Source: Bacteroidota bacterium
GTDB lineage: Bacteria > Bacteroidota > Ignavibacteria > Ignavibacteriales > Ignavibacteriaceae
DNA: 7,571 bases
NCBI GenBank assembly: GCA_024278655.1
Contig: JAJRSV010000361.1
Location: forward strand, 1-7,571
Direction: 5' to 3'
The notes below the pieces were generated by a model. The model saw nothing but the letters and a program-made list of their open reading frames with translations, was not told the DNA's origin and did no database searches. Shown here piece after piece: positions 1-5,874 of the stretch. The translations under genes were made by a program, and so were the position numbers. Every line of letters begins with the position of its first letter. The first letter of the stretch is position 1.

Positions 1-643
1 CCGACAATTTTAAAGTAAGTTCTTTTTTTGTACCGTCTGTATTTTCCGCTTCACCTGTTAGCTTGCCTCCCTGCCATCTGACTGTAACATCGAACGATAC
101 GGTAGGCGAAAGGAAGTGGGCAACGCCTATACCTAAATTGTACGCAATTCCATCGGCAGAGCTAATCGATTTTGTATCGGCTGCAATATCGTCTTTAAAT
201 TCAACTACGTTTTTATAATTACCATATCCGGCGGAAATATCCGGGAACAACACCCAGTTGCTGCTACCGCTTAGCAAATAGTACCGGAACCACAAACCGA
301 TAAAATATAATCTCCTTTTCTGATAATTACTCTGGTTCGAAGGATTATCCGTTGGCGTAATTGTTCTGTTGCGCTCATCCCATTGAATATCGAAACCGAA
401 TGCAACATTCTTTTCAACAATCTTACCGTTTCTCGAATCAAGAACAAAGCGGAAACCGTCAATATCGGAAATACCCGCATCGCCCAAATCTTCCTGAAAG
501 TTATCCCAGCCGAGTATTCCCGCAAGCCCGCCGGTCCATCCGCCTTTCATTAAAGCTCTTTCGGAATTACTCTGTGCGTTTGCAATAACCGGTATCAAAA
601 TAAAAAACAGGAATATCCGGAATACATTTTTTGCTTTCAACAT
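1..643 (-). CDS. Outer-membrane beta-barrel protein, partial (3' end beyond left edge)
   Basis: An open frame runs from an ATG at 643 to the left edge without a stop, giving 214 residues. The protein begins with a signal peptide: basic start (MLKAKNVFR), hydrophobic core at about residues 10-21, and a likely cleavage after ANA-Q near residue 24. The remainder has alternating polar and hydrophobic strands rich in Gly and aromatic residues, such as YFIGLWFRYYLL at 113-124 and LFPDISAGYGNY at 132-143. This is typical of small porin-like outer-membrane barrels of the Bacteroidota group. It lies 17 bases after the stop of the next barrel gene, so it is probably the third gene of a three-gene operon. 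Only a short AGGG precedes the ATG, two bases away, so ribosome binding looks weak. The specific role is unknown; structural or small-solute barrel functions are both possible. The fold call is fairly firm, the function is not. Confidence 0.75.
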   Translation of the reverse strand, partial: MLKAKNVFRIFLFFILIPVIANAQSNSERALMKGGWTGGLAGILGWDNFQEDLGDAGISDIDGFRFVLDSRNGKIVEKNVAFGFDIQWDERNRTITPTDNPSNQSNYQKRRLYFIGLWFRYYLLSGSSNWVLFPDISAGYGNYKNVVEFKDDIAADTKSISSADGIAYNLGIGVAHFLSPTVSFDVTVRWQGGKLTGEAENTDGTKKELTLKLS

Positions 644-660
644 AACCCTGCAAAATCTTT

Positions 661-1311
661 TTAATTAAACAGATAATTTAATCCGCCCATAACCGACCAG
701 TATTGATCGGTGGCTAAAATACTTGATGAGCCGGTAGGTGCAAAGCTGTAAATATTTGTGCTTGAAACTATGTGATATCTACCCGCGATATCCAGTTCAA
801 CTGAAGACGAGACCTGAAAAGTCAATCCTAATCCCAAATTAATTCCGGTAGCCGTATTTGAACTTTTGCCTGAAAACTGTGAAACAACGGTATCGTCTTG
901 GGTTACCGAACCTGAAACTTCGGACTTGATAAAATAAAATCCGAACTCTACAAGCGCGTATAAATTCATTCCGCCTCTCGATGCAAACCATCGTGCCTGT
1001 AGTAATACCGGAATCACTCTTACCGGTGCATCAAGATTCAAAGTGCCCTCGCCGCCAATCTTTTCGTACTCCTGCTGAACCGCTGCATTATCAACTTCCC
1101 AGCGCGTATAGCCGACAGTTAATGCAAAACGTGTGCTGAATTTAAAATCGAACATAATACCTGCGGCACCACCGTAACCGTTGTTGTAAAAGTCATCGAA
1201 ATTACCGGAGGGATACGCCGAACCTCCGTAAGCGGTTATTCCGAAGTTAGAATAATCCTGCGCAAAAAGCACCGAAGAGGTAATTATCAATATGTAAATT
1301 AGTTTCTTCAT
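661..1311 (-). CDS. Outer-membrane beta-barrel protein (porin-like family)
   Basis: 216 residues. Signal peptide MKKLIYILIITSSVLFAQ ends in a plausible cleavage site at residue 17-18. The mature part is a series of amphipathic strands with turns rich in Gly, Asn and Asp, and it ends in an aromatic strand (GGLNYLFN), as outer-membrane barrels do. Motifs FYNNGYGG (41-48), RWEVD (70-74) and RVIP (98-101) occur at exactly the same residue numbers in the protein at 4310-4996. By hand count about 40 of 110 residues match without gaps over residues 21-130, so the two are paralogues. The start is supported by GGGTG seven bases upstream. It is the middle gene of a cluster, 21 bases after the gene at 1333-1890 and 17 bases before the one ending at the left edge. 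It probably sits in the outer membrane; no substrate can be inferred. Confidence 0.85.
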   Translation of the reverse strand: MKKLIYILIITSSVLFAQDYSNFGITAYGGSAYPSGNFDDFYNNGYGGAAGIMFDFKFSTRFALTVGYTRWEVDNAAVQQEYEKIGGEGTLNLDAPVRVIPVLLQARWFASRGGMNLYALVEFGFYFIKSEVSGSVTQDDTVVSQFSGKSSNTATGINLGLGLTFQVSSSVELDIAGRYHIVSSTNIYSFAPTGSSSILATDQYWSVMGGLNYLFN

Positions 1312-1332
1312 AAATACACCCGATAAAGATGA

Positions 1333-1890
1333 TTACAATTTACCCAATAATACCATTATAGCTGCTCTTAATGCAAATGTGCTTAAATTATCCTGAACAT
1401 ATTGATAAGCACCCGTAATTTCGAACACCGAAGCATCGGCAAGCTTTACTCTGTAACCCAAGCCAACACCTGTGCTGTATTTTGATTTATATTCGGTTGA
1501 AAGATTTTCACCCAGATAAACGTCGGCGGTTATACGCATAAAATTAACACCCGCTTCAAATGTGCCGAAGGTTGACTGATTAAAATAATATCTTACGCCG
1601 GCAATAACGGGGATGGATTCCAATGAAAAGTCATAAGTCTTACCGTCGAGTGCAATTCTCGGTAATTCGCTGTTGTAGGAAAAATAGTATCCTGCCAGAG
1701 TAACCGAGATTTTATCGCTGAACTGATATTCGGTGTTTAAAGACCAGCCGCCCGTGGTTTTAACATACTGGTTTAAGTCCCCGGTTGGAAAGCTTAGAAC
1801 AAAAGAAGCACCAACATTAAAAGTGTTTTGAGGAAAGTTAAGTACCGATATAAAAAATACTAAAAAAGAAATGGTAATGAATTGTTTCAT
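1333..1890 (-). CDS. Outer-membrane beta-barrel protein, first gene of a three-barrel cluster
   Basis: 185 residues. The signal peptide is MKQFITISFLVFFISVLNFPQ, with cleavage likely near residue 20-21. The mature protein has short amphipathic strands (for example FNVGASFVLSFPTGDL at 24-39 and IPVIAGVRYYF at 93-103), the pattern of an eight-to-ten-stranded outer-membrane barrel. It resembles the other barrels in the window in layout: the PxGx(F/L) turn near residue 35 and the IPVxxGxRYYF strand near 100. It is more diverged and shorter, and has a basic-hydrophobic end (VLLGKL) in place of a terminal aromatic. It leads a likely operon with the genes at 661-1311 and 1-643. A promoter candidate lies at 1932-1962, about 40 bases before the ATG. 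No Shine-Dalgarno sequence is visible. Function is unknown; membership of a porin-like family is inferred from fold pattern only. Confidence 0.82.
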   Translation of the reverse strand: MKQFITISFLVFFISVLNFPQNTFNVGASFVLSFPTGDLNQYVKTTGGWSLNTEYQFSDKISVTLAGYYFSYNSELPRIALDGKTYDFSLESIPVIAGVRYYFNQSTFGTFEAGVNFMRITADVYLGENLSTEYKSKYSTGVGLGYRVKLADASVFEITGAYQYVQDNLSTFALRAAIMVLLGKL

Positions 1891-1931
1891 AAAGATTTAA
1901 TAGGATTGTATGATAATCATTTTGATAATTA

Positions 1932-1962
1932 TAAAAATATTTAATTTCTCTATGAAATCAAA
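1932..1962 (-). promoter_or_regulatory. Bacteroidota-type promoter candidate for the three-barrel cluster
   Basis: Read on the minus strand, TTTG at 1962-1959 is followed after exactly 19 bases by TATTTTTA at 1939-1932. The known primary-sigma promoter of Bacteroidota is TTTG, 19-21 bases, then TAnnTTTG, so this matches in all but the last base. It would start transcription near 1926, leaving a leader of about 36 bases before the ATG at 1890. The region is AT-rich, so chance matches are possible. The same spacing before the TetR gene adds some weight. Confidence 0.45.
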
Positions 1963-1974
1963 TTTAGCGGCAGG

Positions 1975-2250
1975 TTACTTTAAAAGGAGCATCTTTTTTA
2001 TTGCTGAAAATTCCCCGGCGTATAATCTGTAGAAATAAACTCCGCTCGGCAGTCCGGCAGCGTTGAATTTAACTTCGTAATCACCCGGTGTAAGCTGCTT
2101 GTTGATTAGCGTTGCCACTTCTTTTCCTAAAATATCATATACTTTTAATTGTGCGAACTTTAATAATGAAGCTCCTGCAGTCTGGATTGTAAATTTAATT
2201 TTAGTCGATGGATTAAACGGATTAGGATAGTTTTGATATAAAACAAAATT
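1975..2250 (-). other. Type IX secretion C-terminal sorting domain (region within the deacetylase)
   Basis: Encodes residues 398-489 of the deacetylase. The order is typical of type A domains: the proline-rich YQNYPNPFNPST opening, an amphipathic strand KIKFTI, then LKVYDILGKEVATL, the turn LPSGVYFYRL and the end IKKMLLLK. In known systems this domain targets the protein through the outer membrane by the type IX translocon and is removed by a sortase-like peptidase. The opening wording is especially frequent in Ignavibacteria, and it is the main taxonomic clue in the window. Confidence 0.93.
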
Positions 2251-3444
2251 GTTTGCTATTACATCATCTTCAACCGAAGTAATGTTCATCCTGTAAAGCG
2301 AAACCTCACCGCCGTCCGGAATTATATCTGCCAAAACCACTCTGCCCGAATCATTAGTGAAAGCGGTAAGAGTATCCACCCTGTCTCCCTGAAGCAACAA
2401 AGCATAATTCCAGTTACCGGGCACCTTGATGAAAACGGTTAAAGGGTAATTGTAAATTTCATCGTTTAGATTATCAGTTAAACGCAGGTTTATACTGTTC
2501 TCATCGGCGGCTAAAACTTCGTAAGAGTACGAATCCCTTTCGCGAATGTATTTGGTAATATTACCTAATGTTTCAATCCAAAGCTTTTGTTCATCCGATT
2601 TTAATTTCAGCCACGAACACAAACCGGTAAACCATTCATTGGAATAAGGATATCGAGTTGGTGTGTTTTGGATAGAGTCGAACGGAACAACTTCGTGCCC
2701 TAACAACGTGCTCCATTTACCGGTACTTATTAACGAATCAATCCAGTTTTGCAGCTCCGTTAATTCATCGAGGTCGTCTTCTGGTGAATTACGCGGTTCA
2801 TCGAAAATTACTTCCATTGCACTCAACGAATACCATTGCTCAAAGCCTGGTGATGCGGGGTTAATCGTATCTCCGTTGGCTCTTGCAGATTCATAAACAA
2901 GCGAAGTTAAAGAATCGACTAACCGGTTATGTTCGGCGAAAGGATAAGCAAACGTTATACATTCCTGATTGGTAATTCTGTTATCAATTTTTGCTTTTGA
3001 AAAATAAAGCTCGTAAAGTATTGTTCCCGGTGTAAGCGTATCGCCTGCCTCTAACTCCGTCATATGCGGATGAGTTAACGAATGCGAACCGATTTCGTGT
3101 CCTTCCAGCGACATTGCCTGGAACATCGCCCATGTACCGTACCGCCAGATTCCGGGAAGACTGTCGGTTAAAAAATCGGGCATTACATAGAAAGATGCCT
3201 TTAATCCGAACTGGTTCAATATCGGTCTTGCGTTCTCAAATTGGGATAAGTAGCCGTCATCAAACGTTATTGCTAATGCAGCTTTCTTATCGCCTTTCCA
3301 CTTTGCCGCCCATAAATCGCCCGGACCACCGGTTACCTGCGCGCTCAAATCAATTACCGAAAATAACACTGCGGCAACAATTATGAGTAAAAACGCAGAT
3401 TGATGATTTATGCTTCCGGTATTTCTATTATTTTGATTGAGCAT
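1975..3444 (-). CDS. Secreted polysaccharide deacetylase (NodB/CE4 type) with type IX sorting domain
   Basis: 489 residues. An N-terminal signal segment (hydrophobic 17-33, cleavage likely after LSA-Q near 35-36) directs export to the periplasm. A NodB-type catalytic domain follows at about 50-290. Motif 1 is TFDDG at 60-64 (D62 general base, D63 metal). Motif 2 is HSLTH at 121-125 (H121 and H125 metal). AYPF at 166-169 fills the motif 3 position without its usual Arg. LGHEV at 248-252 probably supplies the catalytic His (H250). This family removes N- or O-acetyl groups from polysaccharides such as chitin-like glycans, peptidoglycan or xylan; the substrate here is unknown. Residues 300-385 look like a small beta domain. 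Residues 399-489 are a type A sorting domain of the type IX secretion system, with YQNYPNPFNPST, LPSGVYFYRL and a basic C-terminal strand. The enzyme is therefore expected on the cell surface or outside. It is flanked by envelope genes on the same strand, and no clear promoter is visible. Confidence 0.92.
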   Translation of the reverse strand: MLNQNNRNTGSINHQSAFLLIIVAAVLFSVIDLSAQVTGGPGDLWAAKWKGDKKAALAITFDDGYLSQFENARPILNQFGLKASFYVMPDFLTDSLPGIWRYGTWAMFQAMSLEGHEIGSHSLTHPHMTELEAGDTLTPGTILYELYFSKAKIDNRITNQECITFAYPFAEHNRLVDSLTSLVYESARANGDTINPASPGFEQWYSLSAMEVIFDEPRNSPEDDLDELTELQNWIDSLISTGKWSTLLGHEVVPFDSIQNTPTRYPYSNEWFTGLCSWLKLKSDEQKLWIETLGNITKYIRERDSYSYEVLAADENSINLRLTDNLNDEIYNYPLTVFIKVPGNWNYALLLQGDRVDTLTAFTNDSGRVVLADIIPDGGEVSLYRMNITSVEDDVIANNFVLYQNYPNPFNPSTKIKFTIQTAGASLLKFAQLKVYDILGKEVATLINKQLTPGDYEVKFNAAGLPSGVYFYRLYAGEFSAIKKMLLLK

Positions 3445-3488
3445 AATATTCTTTACTAAATCCCGGCGGAGTAAACGATAGTTAATGT

Positions 3489-3534
3489 AAAAACAATTTA
3501 ATCTGTACAGTGCACAACTTTCATTCCACTACAG
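3489..3534 (-). terminator. Weak hairpin with downstream T run after the potassium channel gene
   Basis: Just after the channel stop, the minus strand carries CTGTAGTG (3534-3527), a 14-base loop, and CACTgtACAG (3512-3503). These can pair over eight base pairs with a two-base bulge. A run of five T lies about nine bases further on (3493-3489). The bulge, the large loop and the gap before the T run make this a poor intrinsic terminator, so it is offered only as a possibility. The same 95-base gap (3445-3539) has no convincing promoter for the deacetylase. Confidence 0.22.
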
Positions 3535-3539
3535 GTAAA

Positions 3540-4292
3540 TTATTTTCTGCCGGGGTTTGAGAGGTATTTCCCCACAAGCATTGCTACCAATATGGTTAAG
3601 TACAATTGCCCGCCTATGCTTACAATCAGCGTTGCTGACTTGGCAATAGGAATAGCCGGAGTTATGTCGCCGTAGCCCAATGTGGTCATCGTTACAAAAC
3701 TGAAGTACAAATAATCGCTGAAAGCAGGAACAAAGGATTCGGGAAATTTTAATGCGTGAAGTCCGTTAAAAAATTCGATAGATACGTGATCGATTAAGTC
3801 GAAGTTGAGTGCTGCAATTATACCCATCAGTAAGTAGCTGTTAATTGCGTTTAAGATGATGGAGGGTTTTACATCCTTTTCTTTGGCAACATGAGCTATC
3901 ATTGAAAACGTTATAGTAATAGTAAAAACGAATATACTTAAGTTCGAAAGCATCCTTATTAACGGTTCACCGAAAAAATAAGCAAGCCACATAAGTATTA
4001 GAGCCAGCAGACTTAAAGAGATAAGCCGGTGAAGATTCTTTCTTTTAAAATTCAAAGATGATATTGAAGAAACAATTATAAGCGAAAGAAGTATTTGACT
4101 CGATAACAATTGAAATTTTACCGAAGAAAAAACCGGTGCAAAAATTATTAATAATATCAAACACGTTAATAATACTATGTTATTACGGGCAAGTTTCTCC
4201 TCATCCAGTTCATAATAATGATGAAATATTCTTATCGAACCGAACCGGCTTTTCTTTTCCGTTATATTCTTTTCTTTAAAGCCATCTTCCAT
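3540..4292 (-). CDS. Six-segment potassium channel (Ion_trans_2-type pore)
   Basis: 250 residues. Hydrophobic segments lie at about 38-55, 61-80, 88-107, 114-134, 143-164 and 215-240. A re-entrant pore helix at about 190-203 leads into the selectivity filter TLGYGD at 204-209, the signature of potassium channels (GYG). Topology is thus four preceding segments plus the two-segment pore unit. No regular series of Arg or Lys marks a voltage sensor in the fourth segment, and the protein ends ten residues after the last helix, so there is no RCK or cyclic-nucleotide domain. It probably forms a homotetramer in the inner membrane and passes K+ passively; gating is unknown. Its ATG is 17 bases after the stop of the barrel gene at 4310-4996, with a weak GAG about seven bases upstream, so the two are probably co-transcribed. 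The channel call is firm from the filter; the physiological role is open. Confidence 0.88.
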   Translation of the reverse strand: MEDGFKEKNITEKKSRFGSIRIFHHYYELDEEKLARNNIVLLTCLILLIIFAPVFSSVKFQLLSSQILLSLIIVSSISSLNFKRKNLHRLISLSLLALILMWLAYFFGEPLIRMLSNLSIFVFTITITFSMIAHVAKEKDVKPSIILNAINSYLLMGIIAALNFDLIDHVSIEFFNGLHALKFPESFVPAFSDYLYFSFVTMTTLGYGDITPAIPIAKSATLIVSIGGQLYLTILVAMLVGKYLSNPGRK

Positions 4293-4309
4293 TTAACACT
4301 CAGAGAAAA

Positions 4310-4996
4310 TTAAAACCTGTAATCTATACCCGCCATAATAGTAATAAAGTTCAATGTGCCCTTAATACCGTAAATAGTAGTGGGGTCTTCGGGATCATAA
4401 ATTTCATCGGGATTGTTAATAGTAAACGCATTTGTCATTACGTTATACTTGGAATTAAACTCTACGTACCAATGTTTGCTTAAACGGACGATATATCCCA
4501 GTCCCAGCGAAAGAGTAGATTCCGTTCCGGTCGTTACCTGTTCCGGAATCGGGAAGTGAGGAATATCGGCACCCGGTATTGTATTTATTACTATGCCTTC
4601 CAGTCTGAATTTATATAAGTAACCACCGAAATCGACCGATAAAAATGCACGGCTCTTCCCTTTCGAAAAATAATACCTGGCACCTATTAAAATAGGAATA
4701 ACCCTGAAAGACGAATTTATATCGAACTTTCTGTTTAACCCCTTGTTCTCTGCATTTGTGTTTACTGCTTCTTCGTCAACAGTCCACCTGTCGTAAGCCA
4801 CGGTTAATACAAGAAGAAAATTGTTGCTTACATTGTAAATAAATTGGGCGTTACCGCCGTAACCTGTCTGATAAAACTTTGTAAATTCGCCGATTGGTAT
4901 ACTTGCACCTGCGTTTGCACCTAATTCGAATTTACTTTGAGCCAATAGCGGAATACTTGTTAACAGGATTAAAATAGTAATAAATGTTCGTTTCAT
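4310..4996 (-). CDS. Outer-membrane beta-barrel protein, paralogue of the one at 661-1311
   Basis: 228 residues from the ATG at 4996. That start is chosen over an upstream in-frame TTG at 5035 because GGAG lies six bases before it and it opens directly into a standard signal peptide (MKRTFITILILLTSIPLLAQ, cleavage near residue 20). The mature protein shows amphipathic strands, Gly-rich turns and a terminal aromatic strand (MAGIDYRF), all typical of an outer-membrane barrel. FYQTGYGG (41-48), RWTVD (70-74) and RVIP (98-101) match the protein at 661-1311 at identical positions. The two differ mainly in a longer loop at about 135-160 here. It is the first gene of a probable two-gene unit with the potassium channel. 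A -7-like element TATATTTG lies about 60 bases upstream. Transport or structural role is unknown. Confidence 0.86.
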   Translation of the reverse strand: MKRTFITILILLTSIPLLAQSKFELGANAGASIPIGEFTKFYQTGYGGNAQFIYNVSNNFLLVLTVAYDRWTVDEEAVNTNAENKGLNRKFDINSSFRVIPILIGARYYFSKGKSRAFLSVDFGGYLYKFRLEGIVINTIPGADIPHFPIPEQVTTGTESTLSLGLGYIVRLSKHWYVEFNSKYNVMTNAFTINNPDEIYDPEDPTTIYGIKGTLNFITIMAGIDYRF

Positions 4997-5003
4997 GTCA
5001 TAC
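4997..5003 (-). promoter_or_regulatory. Ribosome spacer/binding region that decides the ATG at 4996
   Basis: Reading on the minus strand, CCGGAG ends six bases before the ATG at 4996, a good Shine-Dalgarno position. The alternative TTG at 5035 has no such element and would place 13 polar residues before an otherwise normal signal peptide, so the ATG is preferred. Confidence 0.6.
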
Positions 5004-5057
5004 TCCGGATTATGTAATATTCTGATATGCAACAATATCTTTAATTTCTAATAATTT

Positions 5058-5065
5058 CAAATATA
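5058..5065 (-). promoter_or_regulatory. -7-like promoter element for the barrel/channel pair
   Basis: On the minus strand TATATTTG matches the Bacteroidota -7 consensus TAnnTTTG exactly and lies about 60 bases before the ATG at 4996. The partner TTTG box is missing at 19-21 bases upstream; the nearest TTG is 25 bases away. The surrounding run of TA repeats makes a chance match likely enough that this stays tentative. Confidence 0.35.
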
Positions 5066-5182
5066 TATAAATGTTTAATCATTAACCCTGCAATTTACTC
5101 TTCCCTTTTCCCCACCCGGTGAATTATTTTAATGACTTTTCAACCGCGCAAAAGTGATTTAAGTGAGCAGACTGTCAGAGGG

Positions 5183-5213
5183 TTTGAAAATTGAAAAAAA
5201 TATTTTATTTTTC
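5183..5213 (+). promoter_or_regulatory. Bacteroidota-type promoter candidate for the TetR-transporter pair
   Basis: TTTG at 5183-5186, then exactly 19 bases, then TATTTTTC at 5206-5213, which differs from TAnnTTTG only in the last base. Spacing and match are the same as for the candidate at 1932-1962. Transcription would start near 5219, inside the repeat block that looks like an operator, with a leader of about 30 bases before the TetR ATG. The run of A and T between the boxes reduces certainty. Confidence 0.42.
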
Positions 5214-5245
5214 GAATGGTCAGTCGAAATTCGAATGAACGGTCG
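5211..5245 (+). promoter_or_regulatory. Probable TetR-type operator: 16-base direct repeat plus overlapping palindrome
   Basis: Two copies of a 16-base unit, TTCGAATGGTCAGTCG (5211-5226) and TTCGAATGAACGGTCG (5230-5245), match at 13 of 16 positions and are offset by 19 bases. Between them lies an imperfect palindrome centred on 5229 and spanning 5218-5240, with 9 of 11 pairs matching. Its core is TCGAA-A-TTCGA. The block lies 5 bases before the TetR start and covers the expected transcription start. TetR-family repressors usually bind palindromes or paired half-sites in just this place and repress their own operon, so autoregulation is the natural reading. Binding itself is inferred. Confidence 0.55.
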
Positions 5246-5250
5246 ATAAA

Positions 5251-5856
5251 ATGAATAAAACAGGAAGAAAAGAAAGACAAAGAGAGGAAAGAAAAGAGCT
5301 GATACTTAACGCAGCATTAAACTCGCTTGCCAAGTACGGCTACCACGGTACAAGTATGGATATTATAGCGTCGGAAGCCGACCTCGGTAAATCGACTATT
5401 TATTACTACTTCAAAACAAAGGACGAGATATTAACCGCAATACTCGAAAGAGGTTTTCTGATATTTTTCGGGTTTTTAGAGGAGGAATGGTCTCGGCTGG
5501 ATGATCCGTTGAAAAAGCTGCAAAAGGTAAGCGATGCGGCGGTTAAATTCTTTTCGGGCAATCCCGATTACTTTAAGCTCTACAATTATATAAATGCTCA
5601 TCCCCAGCTTCGGAAAAAATCATTCGGAAAATTGAATTCAACAATAAAAAAGAAAATAGGAAAGTTTGAAGAGTTGTTTAACGAAGCGAAAAAGCAAAAG
5701 CTGATACGCAATATCCCCTCTTCCGATTTAGTGGAACTTTTCGGTTACCTGATAATGGGAATCGGTGTGTTTGCATGGAGTACGAACACTAAAGCCAAAT
5801 TAAAAAAGAAAGCAAAATTAATTAACCAAATATTTTTCGAAGGAATTTCAAAATAG
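5251..5856 (+). CDS. TetR-family transcriptional repressor
   Basis: 201 residues, the usual size for the family. A basic N-terminal tail (residues 1-16) precedes the DNA-binding domain at about 17-63. The first helix is ELILNAALNSLAKYG, and the helix-turn-helix runs from TSMDIIASEADL to the recognition helix KSTIYYYFKTKDEIL (47-61), a close match to the family pattern (K-x-x-[IL]-Y-x-[YH]-F-x-x-K). Residues about 70-195 form the variable, all-helical ligand-binding and dimerisation domain, with a hydrophobic segment LVELFGYLIMGIGVFAW at 160-176 that could line a pocket for a hydrophobic ligand. The C-terminal end is lysine-rich. No clear Shine-Dalgarno precedes the ATG. The gene is divergent from the barrel/channel pair and is followed 18 bases later by an RND-type transporter, which it probably controls together with itself through the repeats at 5211-5245. 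The inducer is unknown; a lipid or other amphiphile would suit the transporter type. Confidence 0.92.
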   Translation: MNKTGRKERQREERKELILNAALNSLAKYGYHGTSMDIIASEADLGKSTIYYYFKTKDEILTAILERGFLIFFGFLEEEWSRLDDPLKKLQKVSDAAVKFFSGNPDYFKLYNYINAHPQLRKKSFGKLNSTIKKKIGKFEELFNEAKKQKLIRNIPSSDLVELFGYLIMGIGVFAWSTNTKAKLKKKAKLINQIFFEGISK

Positions 5857-5860
5857 TTAT

Positions 5861-5866
5861 AAGGGG
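5861..5866 (+). promoter_or_regulatory. Shine-Dalgarno site of the MMPL transporter
   Basis: AAGGGG sits eight bases before the ATG at 5875, in the 18-base gap after the TetR stop. It is the clearest ribosome binding site in the window and fixes the transporter start. Confidence 0.6.
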
Positions 5867-5874
5867 TTAATCGA

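Larger units (their letters stand above)
4997..5250. other. Divergent intergenic region between barrel/channel pair and TetR/transporter pair
   Basis: This 254-base gap is the longest gene-free stretch. It holds the ribosome binding site and -7-like element of the minus-strand pair on its left side, and the promoter candidate and repeat block of the plus-strand pair on its right side. The central part, about 5070-5180, is plain AT-rich sequence in which I see no reading frame, hairpin or repeat. Confidence 0.7.

Noticed and set aside
271..588. Frames of 84 (minus) and 75 (plus) codons near the left edge.
   Set aside because: Both overlap the partial barrel gene in other frames; the barrel frame has a signal peptide and barrel strands and explains the region.
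2663..3386. Plus-strand reading frames of 77 and 90 codons opposite the deacetylase.
   Set aside because: They are antisense shadows of a gene with intact catalytic motifs, with low-complexity, Ser/Arg-rich translations.
4997..5035. In-frame TTG at 5035 as an upstream start of the barrel gene.
   Set aside because: It would put 13 polar residues before a normal signal peptide and has no ribosome binding site, while the ATG at 4996 has GGAG six bases upstream.
5058..5072. TA-rich run as a possible microsatellite or replication-related element.
   Set aside because: It is short and not accompanied by DnaA boxes or iterons; it is better read as part of an AT-rich promoter.
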